From NCBI GenBank assembly GCA_021229015.1, contig CM037781.1:68842173-68906172 (forward strand): DNA of 64,000 nucleotides, read 5' to 3'. Within the stretch, counting starts at the first letter, position 1. Every line of letters starts with the position of its first letter. This stretch comes from Solen grandis. Taxonomy: Eukaryota; Mollusca; Bivalvia; Adapedonta; Solenidae. The notes under the pieces were generated by a model. That model searched no databases. It was not told where the DNA came from and saw nothing but the letters and a program-made list of their open reading frames with translations. A program made the position numbers and the translations under genes. Positions 1 through 11,852 of the stretch are shown here, in pieces.

Positions 1-104
1 TTACTGCCAGGGTAATTAGGACTTCATCTGGTTACAAGTTGTCTTGAGGTTGATGTTAACACACCCTGACTTTGACTCAGTAGTAATCGGTCTATATCCC
101 CACA

Positions 105-590
105 TATCCAGATATCCATTTATATCCTGATATCCAGCCAATATATAGGGTTAGCCTGATATTCAGCCAATATGTAAAGTTAGCCTGATATATTCTGATA
201 TCCAGCCAATATGTAGGTTAGCCTGATATATTCTGATATCCAGCCAATATGTAGGGATATCCTGATATCCAGCCAATATGTAGGGATAGCCTGATATATC
301 CTGTTATCCAGTCAATATGTAGGGATAGCCTGATATCCAGCCAATATGTAGGGATATCCTGATATCCAGCCAATATGTAGGGATAGCCTGATATATTCTG
401 ATATCCAGCCAATATGTAGGGATATCTGATATCCAGCCAATATGTAGGGATAGCCTGATATCCAGCCAATATGTAGGGATAGCCTGATATATTCTGATAT
501 CCAGCCAATATGTAGGGATAGCCTTGCATATCCTGATATCCAGCCAATATATACGATAGCCTGATATATTCCTGATATCTAGCTGATATA
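105..590. repeat. minisatellite, ~30-40 bp unit
   Basis: Tandem copies of a unit built around gatatccagccaatatgtag, separated by variable spacers such as agcctgatatattct. The unit carries the palindrome gatatc. About a dozen copies are visible, the first and last being more diverged. A minus-strand open frame through it (218-547) only reflects the repeat and is not a gene. Confidence 0.9.
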
Positions 591-1472
591 TTTCTCCTTA
601 TTTTACTTATCTAGACTCAAGTAATATTGAAGAGATGTAAGATGGCTTCCACAATTGTAAATGTTGCCAGATATTTCTGTAGAAATTAACTGCTCTGTGT
701 TTTGCTTAATTAGTTATATTTTATGCACACATACTTTGAGGGTTATATTATTTGTTTTAGTTATAAATTGTGTGTCTCAAACATGCAATATTTCAGTTTT
801 TGTTTTCTTTTATTCACTGTTGATTGTTATATTATTTAGCGTTGAATGATTGAATTGTAAAGATTTATAAGAAGTTTTATCCTGCATGTACATAAATATA
901 CATGTATATATACATATATGAATCAGACTACAGGCTGGGCATATGGTTGCTATGGAAACAGCACCATCTTCATGTGCACTCATGATTGACCTCCCAGGTG
1001 TTACTGGTTTGATGGGACAGAAGATGAACTAGTTACAATTAACCTGTCCTTTATAGATCATATTATTTGTTTGAAACATTCTTCAGTTATTAAATCAAAT
1101 GTTTATGAAATTAGCTTATCTATTGCTTATCAGTATACATGTGCAGCCCATGGTGCGGCCATATGCATAATTAGATGTTCTTATTATTGACTTGTACACT
1201 TCAAAATTATATCTGCTACTTTGTTTAAATTGTTACATTTCTTGAATTAAATTGCCTTCAAGTTTATTTCCCGCATGTCTTGCTACTTTCTGTACCAGTT
1301 AGGCCATACTGTTTTATTTTTGTATTTAGTGTCAACCCTATTTCGTTAAACCTAATCTACCTATTAAAAAAAACAAAAAAAACAATTGTATTTGAAAAAA
1401 CATTTACATTTAAATGATGAAGCAATAATTTCAAATTGTTATACATACTATGGTATCCAGTTTTTCTTCTGT
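591..1472. other. AT-rich spacer, no gene seen
   Basis: Only short fortuitous reading frames and TA-rich runs (for example around 890-920). No splice-consistent coding sequence, RNA gene or inverted repeat recognised. Confidence 0.5.
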
Positions 1473-1714
1473 ATAACCCTTTCCCTCATAGAGGACACCA
1501 TGAAAAGACCTATGCGAACTGCATAAAACCAGATCAGCCTGCGAGTACCTCGCAGGCTGATCAGGTTTTATGCTGTTCGCTGCTCCTCAGTGGTCTGGAA
1601 AGGAGGATTTTGTAATTAAATTTGGTAAGGTTTAACTGTGGTTTTCTGCAGATCAGGCTTTATGTGGTACCTATTGAGTGCGTCAAAATGAGTCTATATA
1701 AGGGAAAGGGATAA
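1473..1714. mobile_element. piggyBac-like MITE, complete copy
   Basis: Inverted termini ccctttccctcata (from 1477) and tatataagggaaaggg (to 1710) are flanked on both sides by ATAA, close to the TTAA target of piggyBac elements. An internal hairpin, gcctgcgagtacctcgcaggc broadly, lies at 1538-1560. Partial copies lie near 28840-28924 and 36858-37024, and both of those end in TTAA. There is no coding capacity, so it is non-autonomous. The superfamily call rests on the CCC start and TTAA-like target only. Confidence 0.65.
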
Positions 1715-4000
1715 AGTGAATACTGTCACAAACTGGATGACATAAGAATAGCAGTAGCGGATTTTGATGGATTTGATAAATAATTTTGTCATTTTTCACG
1801 CTATCAGCAAGCTAAAACCCGCTAAACATAAAAATAAAATAGTATATCCTTAGTTTCATTCCAGGTGCCGATGGCCCACAGTTCTACTATAACTTCATTG
1901 CTTTGTTTTTCCTCGTAAACCCAGAAATCTTCCACTAATTTCAGCATTGAAATACAGTTGTGTACAAATGCTTCTATGTCAGTATTTTAACAAATATTTT
2001 GTTTGTAAAACAAGTATTTTAGTTCATCATCTTTCTACATTAACTACCCTCTGCTTACATGCAGCTGCATGTAAGGAAAATACATTACAATGAAAACACT
2101 CCACGCATCTATAAAGTATTCATTTTTAAAGTGTCATAATTATGAAGTCAAAAATGCTTCCTGTCATGTTTACATGTATTATAACATATTTTTGCGGTAT
2201 AAAGTTTCATTATATTACTGGGGAATTTTTCGTTTGTTTTTGAAACCCCCTTCTGGAAGTATTTGATTGGATCTGTAAGCTATTTCATGTAGCATAATGA
2301 ATAAGGCCAAGAAAGAAATAAGCTGTGCTTCTGGTGGCTCAAATGACTGTAAAATTTGACTGCCTGTTTTCTTTTTTTTAGGACTTGAGAGGGGGAGGGA
2401 GGTGTTAGAGAAACAACATGCCAAAATACTTAAGATAAAAGGGTGCCATGGTCCAGTGGTTACATACTTGACTGTTGATCCAAATTTTGGGTTCTTGCCC
2501 CTCTGGTAACAAGGATTGTTCATGACCTTCTCAAGCGCCAAGTACTGGTCCAACCCAGGAACCTTCGAGAGGGATTAGTATAAGTTGTAAGAATTTGTTT
2601 CCCAAATGACATAATTAAGTTGAAATTAATTAAAGTAATTTAATAAAGTAATTGGCAAAAGAACAAACATGTGACTACAGTGTTTGGTAATTCGAACAGT
2701 CAAGTGGTGTTTTTGTGTGCGTTTTTTCTTTTCGGTCATACCACCAGAAACATATTTTTTTGCCAAAAACCCATTGGCTTTATCATCCATAATAACATGT
2801 GAAATGTTACAATTTAGTATGACTAGTTCTAAAAAAATCTTGTTGCTTATTGTTTTTCAATGTTAGATGTAAACTGGACATATGCCTCATTTATTTTTTA
2901 CCTTTTCCTCCTTATTTACAAATCTTTCCATTTTAGTATTTTATCCCAAAACCGCTCGGCAAGTGTTTGAAGTAATCATGTGACCTGTGTAAAGCCATAC
3001 TGGGCTGATCAGTTTCTGTGCAGTTAATGAGCTGTGCCTTTGAGTTGGAACAGAAATAGCATGTAGATGCATTATAGCACAGTCCATTATAACTCAGTCT
3101 AAAATTCATTTTGTGACTTGTTCAGTTGACCTAAGATGCATTTTCTCATTTTTTTTACACATACAATATTATGGTTGAGCATGATTTGATATCTACAAAT
3201 ATAGCATCATAATAGAGCTTTGTTATACTATAAAAACTGAATCAAAGCTTTCAGTCTGATTTGGATTTGATATGATCTTTACTGATATGTTATGGCATCT
3301 CCAGGTGGTAAAGAATTCATTGATTTTTTAAATTAACTTTTAAGCATTTAAGTCATTTTTAAGTCACGCTGTTTAATACAAAAGGTATTTTATGAACTTG
3401 TTTCTGCAATGCCTGTTTCATTGAAATTCTATAGGAATCTAATTCTGTTCTCCTTTCATGTATATATATATTAAGTATATAATATTGCTATATTATAAAC
3501 CCTTTCAAGGTAGCTATAGTTGATCTATTTGTAAATAATCCTTCTCAATTGTTAATGACATTTTAAAAAAGTGGAAGTGGTTATTTTTCTATTGTTATCC
3601 CCCCTTGTTCCAGCTGGAAATGTTCTACATGTTTTCTGACTTATGGAGCTTGCTCCCTGTATTTCAATGTCCAGTGATACTTTTCGATATCATCTTTATA
3701 CTGCGGTGTTCAGACGATGGTCAGGACTTGGTGACAGATGCATTCCTGGTAATTTGGAGGTTCAGAGAACTTCAACACTACTTCAACACTTATCTGATTA
3801 GGTTATAAAAGAAATTGGCTCCAAAAAATGTTTATTTTCTTCTTACAAGGGGAATGCAGCAATGTCAACATTGTTGTGTAAATAAAAATTTAAAGGGATG
3901 GGTGGGAAAAGTCGATATTTTCAGGGGTTTCTGGTGGTCTGCTTGATAGTGTTGGTTGGGTATCTTAAACACAGAACATGTAATTCCCGAAGGTGCCATA
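1715..4000. other. spacer, no gene seen
   Basis: AT-rich sequence. A weak tRNA-like box-B match around 2450-2515 (plus) may be an old SINE. The longest frames are short, without homology I recognise or credible splice sites. Confidence 0.45.
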
Positions 4001-4130
4001 TCACTGAATGTTGTGAACCACTGGGGTGTATATCTCAAAATTCTACACTGTAGTTGGGACTCGAACTCTGGCTGGCTCTGCATCAATCACTGCCACACTG
4101 AGTTACCATGTGACCATAAGGTGTATCAAA
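4000..4130 (-). mobile_element. tRNA-like SINE fragment
   Basis: On the minus strand the sequence reads as a degenerate tRNA head (ggtaactcagtgtggcag, then box B gagttcgagtccc) followed by an unrelated body that runs to about 3880. This is typical of a tRNA-derived SINE. It is diverged, and no target duplication was found. Confidence 0.35.
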
Positions 4131-4930
4131 ATTTACCTCTGATTACCTGTGATTTAGCTGAAACTTGGCTGTTTTTCAACTCACTGTGGCAGAGATCTGT
4201 GGAGATCTCTTTTGTTGGAGATTAAGTTGGGACTGTGATGAAGGAACTGAGAACCGGTCTACTGATTTGTCTGTTGCTGGCTCCTGGCCGCCATCTGGAC
4301 CACACGACAGATGACTTCTGTCGGCTTGTTGACGTCACTGTGTGTGAGACTGTTACTGTTTACATAACCCCAATAGCAATTGGAAATAAAGATATGAAAA
4401 CAGTACTCTTCATTCTAGTGTTGCTTTCTCTTTAACATGTTTGTCTTTGTCCTAGAGATTGCAAACATGTATACCAAACTAGCAGTTAGCGCATTTACCT
4501 TGTACCCAAGAAGTTATGGGTTTGATTACTTGTGACACACTGAAGTGACAAAAAATATTACCTTTTATATAGCTAAGCACATATACTGCTAAAGGTAGTT
4601 CAAGAACTTATTTGTCTAGTGTTGGGATGACGTTACTGGGTGTGTTATGCCATTTGTCTATTGCATTATATTGCAGTGAGTCATCACAATATATCTGTCT
4701 CATGTGGAAAAAAAAATCAAAGATGACTGAAATACTGTTGGTGGGACATTTAGACCTAACAAAATTCAACTATTGGTTCATCTTACCGTTTGCCTCTAAC
4801 ACAGTCATTTCAATGGTTGCTTCCTAATTTGATAAAAGAATTTGGACCAATCATGCTTGCAAAACAAGTAAACATGCCAAATCCTCCACAGCCAATAAAA
4901 TAGATCGGTCTGCTTTGTTGAATTATAGCC

Positions 4931-5308
4931 CTGGCGTGCGTTCAGTATGCCAAACCGTATGCAACCGGTCGCTTACAGTCAGCTATGGAGTTGTCTTAGG
5001 ACCATACCGCATGCTGTTCACGTGCTTCCTTATGCTGTACATGGGTATACGTCAACATCGTGGTTTATGACATGAAATAGTTTCATAACTAACTGTAAGC
5101 GTACGGTTGCATGTGGTTTGGCGTTCAGTATGCCGAACCGTATGCTTACAGTCAGTTATGAACCCGTCTCAGTGCCATAAACCACGATGTCCACGTCTAC
5201 CTATATACTGCATAAGATGCACGTGAATAGCATGGTATATGGCCCTAATACAACTCCAGACTGTAAGCGACCGGCTGCATACGGTTTGGCACACTGAACG
5301 CACGCCAG
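4931..5308. mobile_element. fold-back MITE (long palindrome)
   Basis: Termini ctggcgtgcgttcagt and its complement at 5293-5308 begin an inverted repeat that continues almost to the centre near 5118. The arms share the blocks ccaaaccgtatgca, ccggtcgcttacag and the complement of catcgtggtttatg. The centre is itself a smaller palindrome around gtaagcgtacgg. A transcript would fold into one long hairpin. Flanks (attatagcc, attagcc) suggest an imperfect target duplication. No ORF. Confidence 0.8.
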
Positions 5309-5888
5309 ATTAGCCGTCCTCGTGGTATTAAGGGAGTCTCTCATGAAAATAAGATGTTATTTCCAAGTACACATACAAACCAAGTACACATACAATCTCC
5401 AACGCAAGAGACCATACACAAATGATTCGCAGCCTAGTAGGTCAGGAGTAATGTCCCTTGCCTCATTTAGCTAGTTCATGTAGCTAAACGGTTATCTATA
5501 TGCCATTGCTTGAAGCTATATCATTTGCACAAAGGTTTGGATGAGTCATTTTCTTCTTTGGTCAATAAAACCAATCATTACTGATGCAGACAGACCAAAA
5601 ATGATAATGGAAAGTACGTCTCAATTGCTGTATCGAAATACGTGTCATATTATCATAACACTAGAGAATTTTGCTGGGTATCGTCGAATGTTTATAATAG
5701 AAAATGTTCTGATGCCAATATAATTCCGATATAATAGATTTTAAACGGGCTCAGAACGATACATCGTCAGATATATACGACTGTCCCTGTCGTATGTCAT
5801 ATATGGATAGAAAAGGGAATATTCCCAACGATTAAGTTTAAACTTTATTTATTTTACATCGATAACTTAACAATTTATAACAACTTAT
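5309..5888. other. spacer, no gene seen
   Basis: A short direct repeat (aagtacacatacaa, near 5365-5395) is visible. The 60-residue plus-strand frame at 5541-5723 has no recognisable domain and no supporting splice sites. Confidence 0.45.
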
Positions 5889-6129
5889 ATTAAGGTATTA
5901 GCACCTTAATAGCCATATTCCATATCATGCCACTAGATGGTCATATTTCGTTTTAGTTTTCAAGAGGATATAACTCATGACAGCAAAATTATCAAGGGGA
6001 GGTAATAAAAGAATTTCTGTCATATGTCATTTCAGGATTTCCATTGTTTGACATTTTAAAAGTTTATATTGTGAAGTTATATGCATGGCTTTGATGGAAT
6101 TGATGGCTATAGGGTTCTAATACCTTAAT
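5889..6129. mobile_element. MITE with ~27 bp terminal inverted repeats
   Basis: The left end, attaaggtattagcacc... to agccat, matches the complement of the right end (atggctatagggttctaatacct...) over about 27 bases with few mismatches. The element is 241 bp without an ORF. The superfamily is not clear; a TA or TTA target is possible. A SINE lies directly to its right. Confidence 0.7.
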
Positions 6130-6134
6130 CACAC

Positions 6135-6325
6135 TCTCATTGGTGGCGGCGTATGTGATTCATTTTTGTGGGAGGAAACTGAACAGCCCGTAGAAATTCC
6201 AAGCGTCTGGACGGGCGACCCCCTCACGTACGTGACCAGGACTCGAACCCGTGACGCAATGGTGAGAAGCGAGGCGCGGTACCAGGCACCCAGGAACCTT
6301 CCCGACGCTGAGAAGCCATGATGCA
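6135..6325 (-). mobile_element. tRNA-derived SINE
   Basis: Read on the minus strand, a tRNA-like head with box B cgggttcgagtcctgg is followed by a GC-richer body that ends ttcctcccacaaaaatg. It is far more GC-rich than its surroundings. The minus-strand 69-residue frame here is a shadow of the SINE. Confidence 0.5.
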
Positions 6326-6329
6326 CATA

Positions 6330-7036
6330 TTTTGACATCTAATTTCTTGAGTGATTCATTTATCTTTTTTTCGTCGTCACGAATATTTATTTGTACAAAT
6401 AAAAGTTTAATATTATAAAATATTTAACCACTTTAGATCTATAAGGGCTTTTAATCAAACGTTTATTGTTGGTATTATTTTATATTAACGAAAAATTATT
6501 ACGTAAAACGAAATGGGCATTAAAAACACGGTGGGTTACTGTGCGATAAAGTTCCCCGTCTCGTCACCTCGTTACTATTACTGGCTCCGTCAAACATCTT
6601 TTGAAAATCAACCGATTTTTTTCTCTGAAAATAAATTACCAAAAAATGAGTGATCCCTGAATTTTTAATATCATTTTGCTGAACCGATAAATAGATCTAT
6701 GTAAAGATAAATTTGAAAGCGTTTGCACTTTAAAGATAACGTTCTATAGGAAATACAAGGAACCAAATGCATACTGGCATAGTCCTATTTTAAATATACC
6801 AACAGACACCTTTCTTGCTGCGCAATTAACGTGACACTGAATCTAAAGAGATAGAGACAGATTGGGGAGCAGTTTTTTTTTTTTCACTTAAAGGTTTTAT
6901 GATTCACCGGAGTGACTGGTGTTAATGATAGTGCACAGATTTCAATTCAATTCCAAACTCACAATTAACAGGATTATGCGAACATGGAAGATTTTCCAGG
7001 GCTTGGATCAAAACTATGGTAACCATTTATACAGCA
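6330..7036. other. spacer, no gene seen
   Basis: AT-rich sequence with poly-T tracts. No coding or RNA gene recognised. Confidence 0.45.
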
Positions 7037-7470
7037 TTGCTATACCACGTGGTATATGACGTCGTTTTAAGCTATCAAAAGTAGCATAATTTCCCTAAAT
7101 TCGAAAAAGAAAACTGCTATAAGTATTTAATTTCTTCACTAATTTTGATGGGATATAGCCGTATATAACGCAGAAAATGGTGCACCACACAAAAGCCCTA
7201 TGATTCTTTTGTCAGTTCCTAGCATTCGGGTAAACAATATTAGCGATGTGGTTTACGTGTTAGCAAACAAGGTTTAACGAATACGGAAGGCTTTCCCGAA
7301 TGTTTTGGAAATCTGTACATCTGACAAAAGAATTATTGGGACCTATGTGTAAGGTACATTTTCTGATAAAGAAATAAAATACTTCCAGCCTTTTTCCCCC
7401 GCAAAATCGATACAAAATATGCTTTTTCGTGATAGCTTAAACGATGTCATATACCACGTGGCATGGCCAC
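7037..7470. mobile_element. fold-back MITE, ~435 bp
   Basis: Outer arms: left ccacgtggtatatgacgtcg then tttaagctatca; right is its complement, tgatagcttaaacgatgtc then atataccacgtgg. Inner pairs include attcttttgtcag with ctgacaaaagaat, and cattcgggt with cccgaatg. The symmetry therefore continues almost to the centre near 7255. It has no ORF. SINE copy 7485-7741 inserted at its right edge. Confidence 0.8.
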
Positions 7471-7484
7471 ATTAATATAAACAA

Positions 7485-7741
7485 GGGGGGCGCCGTGGAC
7501 TAATGGTTACAGTCGTGGACTTACAAATCTCTCAGCCCTCACCGCTGTGGGTTCGAATCTCGGCAGGGACTAAGGATTTTTCACGTGAGGAAGCCTTCCA
7601 GCTGGCTTGCGGTAGGTCGGTGGTTCTACCCGGGTACCTCTGTGTACTCGGGGTCTTCCTCCACCTGTAATTAGCTGGACGTCGCTATATGATTGAAATA
7701 CTATCGCAGCGACGGTGAACCCCAAATACAACAACAACAAC
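7485..7741 (+). mobile_element. tRNA-derived SINE, subfamily A
   Basis: The tRNA-like head has box A around ccgtggactaatgg and box B gggttcgaatctc. It is followed by the body tgaggaagccttccagctgg and the tail aaccccaaatacaacaacaa. A 14 bp target duplication flanks it, attaatataaacaa (7471-7484) and attaatttaaacaa (7742-7755), with one mismatch. Transcription by RNA polymerase III is expected from the head. Confidence 0.92.
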
Positions 7742-7755
7742 ATTAATTTAAACAA

Positions 7756-8909
7756 ATAAGCATTTCAAAGTTTGCACTTGTTATGTTTGAATCAGCTATA
7801 TGTTCGGAAATGTGCAGCAATATTTTTTGAATATTTGAATGTTCATGTACCTTTTTTAATTGTACACCAAATAAGTTACATACATGACACTTTATATAAT
7901 TGTAAAAGAATGTAAAACATGTGTATTAACTGTACTTGCGAGACATACGTTAAGCATATTAAATGGAACTTATGGAAAAAAATATCTACAGTTTAAATAC
8001 TACTAAATGCGCCAGTATGCACGATGCAAATCGTAAAAGACATAGTCGTAAAATATACCTATATTGAACTTTATGATGCAGAGCTCTCTTTCCCTCTTGG
8101 AATTATGCAGTTCTGAATTGCATCGCTTTATACTAAAGCTGCTGTTTCCGGTTTCGTATAACCATCACATATTTTCTTATATTTAACACATTATATATAA
8201 CTTTTAGGCCGAATTTCATCACTCCGCGTCATGCTTGTGTATTTTATACATATGCATAGTGTGTTGAACTCGGACAGCTGGATTAAATGTATTTGATGCA
8301 ACTAACTTTGATCAAAAAGATGCATTATTCATCTGATAATGAAAATGTACGAGAAGTTCACACGTTAAATAGTATATTTTCAGTTATTATTTGAAACTAT
8401 TTTCTTGGTGTTAGATTACAAATAGTAATTCGTTCAAAGTCCGTTCATTCATCATTTACTGTCATTATAGGCCATATGATAAAAAGAATAATCGGACATG
8501 AATTTTCATTTTAAATAAGTAAATAAAACACGTCCAGAACGATTTTAGATGTATGGGGTCTGTATGTTAATGATACGTTAGATGCTTTATTCAGGGGGAA
8601 AAAGTACTTAAAAACTGTGTTTCATTACACAGCTATAGGGACATTTGCGTAGCAAAGGCTGGCGAATATTTGGTCGGAAAGGCCTTAAAATTCTCACTGT
8701 TTATTTGGCTTGAGATGTAACTAAACTCCCTTTAGAACCAACAGTTCAGAGTCAGTTATTTAATGATATTCCGTTTCACATTTGAAATTTTGGGGTAAAT
8801 ATTCGTGCTGAGGTATATGGGGAATTTACTCGTTTTCCATTATATATAAATACCGGCAGATAATTTAGAATGATAAAATATTGGTGTAATATTAATTATT
8901 TATTTTAAT
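7756..8909. other. spacer, no gene seen
   Basis: AT-rich sequence, no recognisable gene, RNA or repeat unit. Confidence 0.45.
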
Positions 8910-10151
8910 AAGAAATTTGTATGATAAAATCTAATATATTGTTTGATGTAAGCTAAGATATTGTATGATATAAGCTAAGATATTGTATGATATAAGCTAA
9001 GATATTGTATGATATAAGCTAAGATATATTGTTTGATATAAGCTAAGATATTGTATGATAAAATCTTATATATTGTTTGATGTAAGCTAAGATATTGTAT
9101 GATATAAGCTAAGATATTGTATGATATAAGCTAAGATATTGTATGATATAAGCTAAGATATTGTTTGATATAAGCTAAGATATATTGTTTGATATAAGCT
9201 AAGATATTGTATGATAAAATCTAATATATTGTTTGATGTAAGCTAAGATATTGTATGATATAAGCTAAGATATTGTATGATATAAGCTAAGATATTGTAT
9301 GATATAAGCTAAGATATTGTATGATATAAGCTAAGATATATTGTTTGATATCAGCTAAGATATTGTTTGATATAAGCTAAGATATATTGTTTGATATAAG
9401 CTAAGATATTGTATGATGTAAGCTAAGATATTGTATGATATAAGCTAAGATATTGTTTGATATAAGCTAAGATATATTGTTTGATATAAGCTAAGATATT
9501 GTATGATGTAAGCTAAGATATTGTATGATATAAGCTAAGATATTGTATGATATAAGCTAAGATATATTGTTTGATATAAGCTAAGATATTGTATGATATA
9601 AGCTAAGATATTGTATGATATAAGCTAAGATATTGTTTGATATAAGCTAAGATATATTGTTTGATATAAGCTAAGATATTGTACGATATAAGCTAAGATA
9701 TTGTATGATATAAGCTAAGATATTGTATGTTATAAGCTAAGATATTTTATGATATAAGCTAATATATTGTTTGATATAAGCTAAGATATTGTATGATATA
9801 AGCTAAGATATTGTTTGATATAAGCTAAGATATTGTTTGATATAAGCTAAGCTATATATTGTTTGATGTAAGCTAAGATATTGTTTGATATAAGCTAAGA
9901 TATTGTATGATATAAGCTAAGATATTGTATGATATAAGCTAAGATATTGTATGATATAAGCTAAGATATTGTTTGATATAAGCTAAGCTATATATTGTTT
10001 GATGTAAGCTAAGATATTGTATGATATAAGCTAAGATATTGTATGATATAAGCTAAGATATTGTATGATATAAGCTAAGATATATTGTTTGATATAAGCT
10101 AAGATATATTGTTTGATATAAGCTAAGATATTCTTTGATATAAGCTAAGAG
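8910..10151. repeat. satellite array, 22/24 bp unit
   Basis: About 55 head-to-tail copies of gtatgatataagctaagatatt (22 bp). Variants have gtttga in place of gtatga, an extra at (24 bp unit ending gatatatt), or dgatgtaagc. A marker unit with gataaaatct recurs at about 8921, 9056 and 9211, so copies amplified in blocks of about 135-155 bp. The array ends sharply at 10151 (taagctaagaggatcc). It is about 75-80% AT, with no ORF. Confidence 0.95.
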
Positions 10152-10714
10152 GATCCATTATTTATACAGCGTTCAAGTGTTAGGAAACTGTTAAATGTGG
10201 ATTTTCGTATGCATTTGAGAATGCAATTCATTATGATCTTGAAACATTTCTAAATGTATGCAAACAAAGAGCAAGATTTTTCTTTTATTCGAGTCAAAAA
10301 TGGCATTGAACTGTTTCTCGTAGCTCATAATATTCCCGTGGGGCCATGGAAGACATCTTAAATTTTATACACGCACGCAAAATACATAATAACATAAAGT
10401 ATGTTAAAACTGTGTGCGTCTATACTTTATATCTGATTAATTTTACTTATTTCATATAGGTGAAGCGCCATTTTTACCGCGGGTTATCTACGGGTGCAAG
10501 AGAACCGATTCATTATAAATATTTATCTATACCAAGCCAGCATCGAATATCGGACCGATATTAGACCGATATTGTTTTGAATATCGGGCTAATATTGGAT
10601 TTCAATATCGGGGCAACATCGTTTTTGCAAAGTGAAAGATCGTTTCGATTGGACATAGCCTATATATATCAGGTATTTGTCACTTAAGGCTGCATACTAC
10701 ATTTAAGGTCGTTT
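10152..10714. other. spacer with short inverted motifs
   Basis: No gene seen. Around 10540-10610 the motif ccgatatt and its complement aatatcgg alternate several times and could form a small hairpin. Confidence 0.4.
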
Positions 10715-10969
10715 TTAGCTCACCAGAGCACAACGTGCTCGATAAAGGCCGGTGGGCGATTAGGATCACCCTGCGTGATGGACAACAATTTGCTTTAAAC
10801 GACATCTTCTCCGAAACTGCTGCATATAAACTGATTAAACTAAGCATGGATCATTTTTGAGTGAACCTCCACCAACGTTGCTAAAATAAATTTGATCCAT
10901 GTAGAACTCAGGTTGCCAAGGCAACCGACTGAATTTTACTTTAAAAAAATCAAAATTCTTCTTCTCTGA

Positions 10970-11226
10970 TGGTTGTAGTAGTTGTATTGGGGTTTACCGT
11001 CGCTGCGATAGTATTTCAATCATATAGCGACGTCCAGCTAATTACAGGTGGAGGAAGACCCCGAGTACACAGAGGTACCCGGGTAGAACCACCGACCTAC
11101 CGCAAGCCAGCTGGAAGGCTTCCTCACATGAAAAATCCGAAGTCCCTACCTGGATTCGAACCCACAGCGGTGAGGGGCTGAGAGATTTGTAATCCACGAC
11201 TGTAACCGCTCGGCCACGGCGGCCCC
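10970..11226 (-). mobile_element. tRNA-derived SINE, subfamily A
   Basis: Same family as 7485-7741 in reverse orientation: tail at 10970, tRNA head ending ggccgccgtggccgagcggt (reverse complement) at 11226. An exact 13 bp target duplication, tcttcttctctga, lies at 10957-10969 and 11227-11239. The plus-strand 70-residue frame here is a shadow. Confidence 0.93.
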
Positions 11227-11561
11227 TCTTCTTCTCTGAAACCAGTGGTCAGAATTTAATTTCCTTTGGCACAAATGGCACCTCATAGTGCTCTACAATA
11301 ATTGCTAAAATAAAGTTGATACCTTGAAAAATGAGGCCCTTAGGGGTCGCCAAGTTTTCTTATATAGCTCTATAATGAACATTTCAAAATTCTTCTTCTA
11401 TGGAGCCAGTTGCCAGAATTCAATTTCATTTAGCACAAATAATCACCTAATGACTGTCTACCATAATTGCTGAAATAAAGTTGATCCCTTAAAAAATGAG
11501 GCAACCAGTTAGTGGGCCTGCTTATTTCCTTATAATTATATAATGTAATAAGAAAATATTT

Positions 11562-11812
11562 GGGGCCTCCGTGGCCGAGAGGGTAAAGTCGCTGGCTTTA
11601 ACACTCACTCAGCCCCTCACCGCGTGGGTTCGAATCCCGGCAGCGTCATTCGGATTTTCATGTGAGGAAGCCTTCCAGCTGGCTTGTGGTTGGTCGGTGG
11701 TTCTACCCGGATGTCTCCGTGCATTCGGGGTCTTCCTCCACCTGTAATTAGCGTCGCTATATGACTGAAATACTGTCGAAGCGTCGGTAAACTCAAATAG
11801 TCAAGTCAAGTA
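11562..11812 (+). mobile_element. tRNA-derived SINE, subfamily B
   Basis: Head ggggcctccgtggccgagag with box B gggttcgaatccc, shared body, but a different end, aaactcaaatagtcaagtca. That end defines a second subfamily, also seen at 56552-56807. The target duplication is short and imprecise (aaaatatt and aaaaatctt). Confidence 0.88.
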
Positions 11813-11852
11813 AAAATCTTCTTCTGTGAAACCAATGGTCAGAATTTAATGT

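Noticed and set aside
218..547. Minus-strand 109-residue frame with repeated GYPYILAGYQ
   Set aside because: A translation of the minisatellite; no gene signals.
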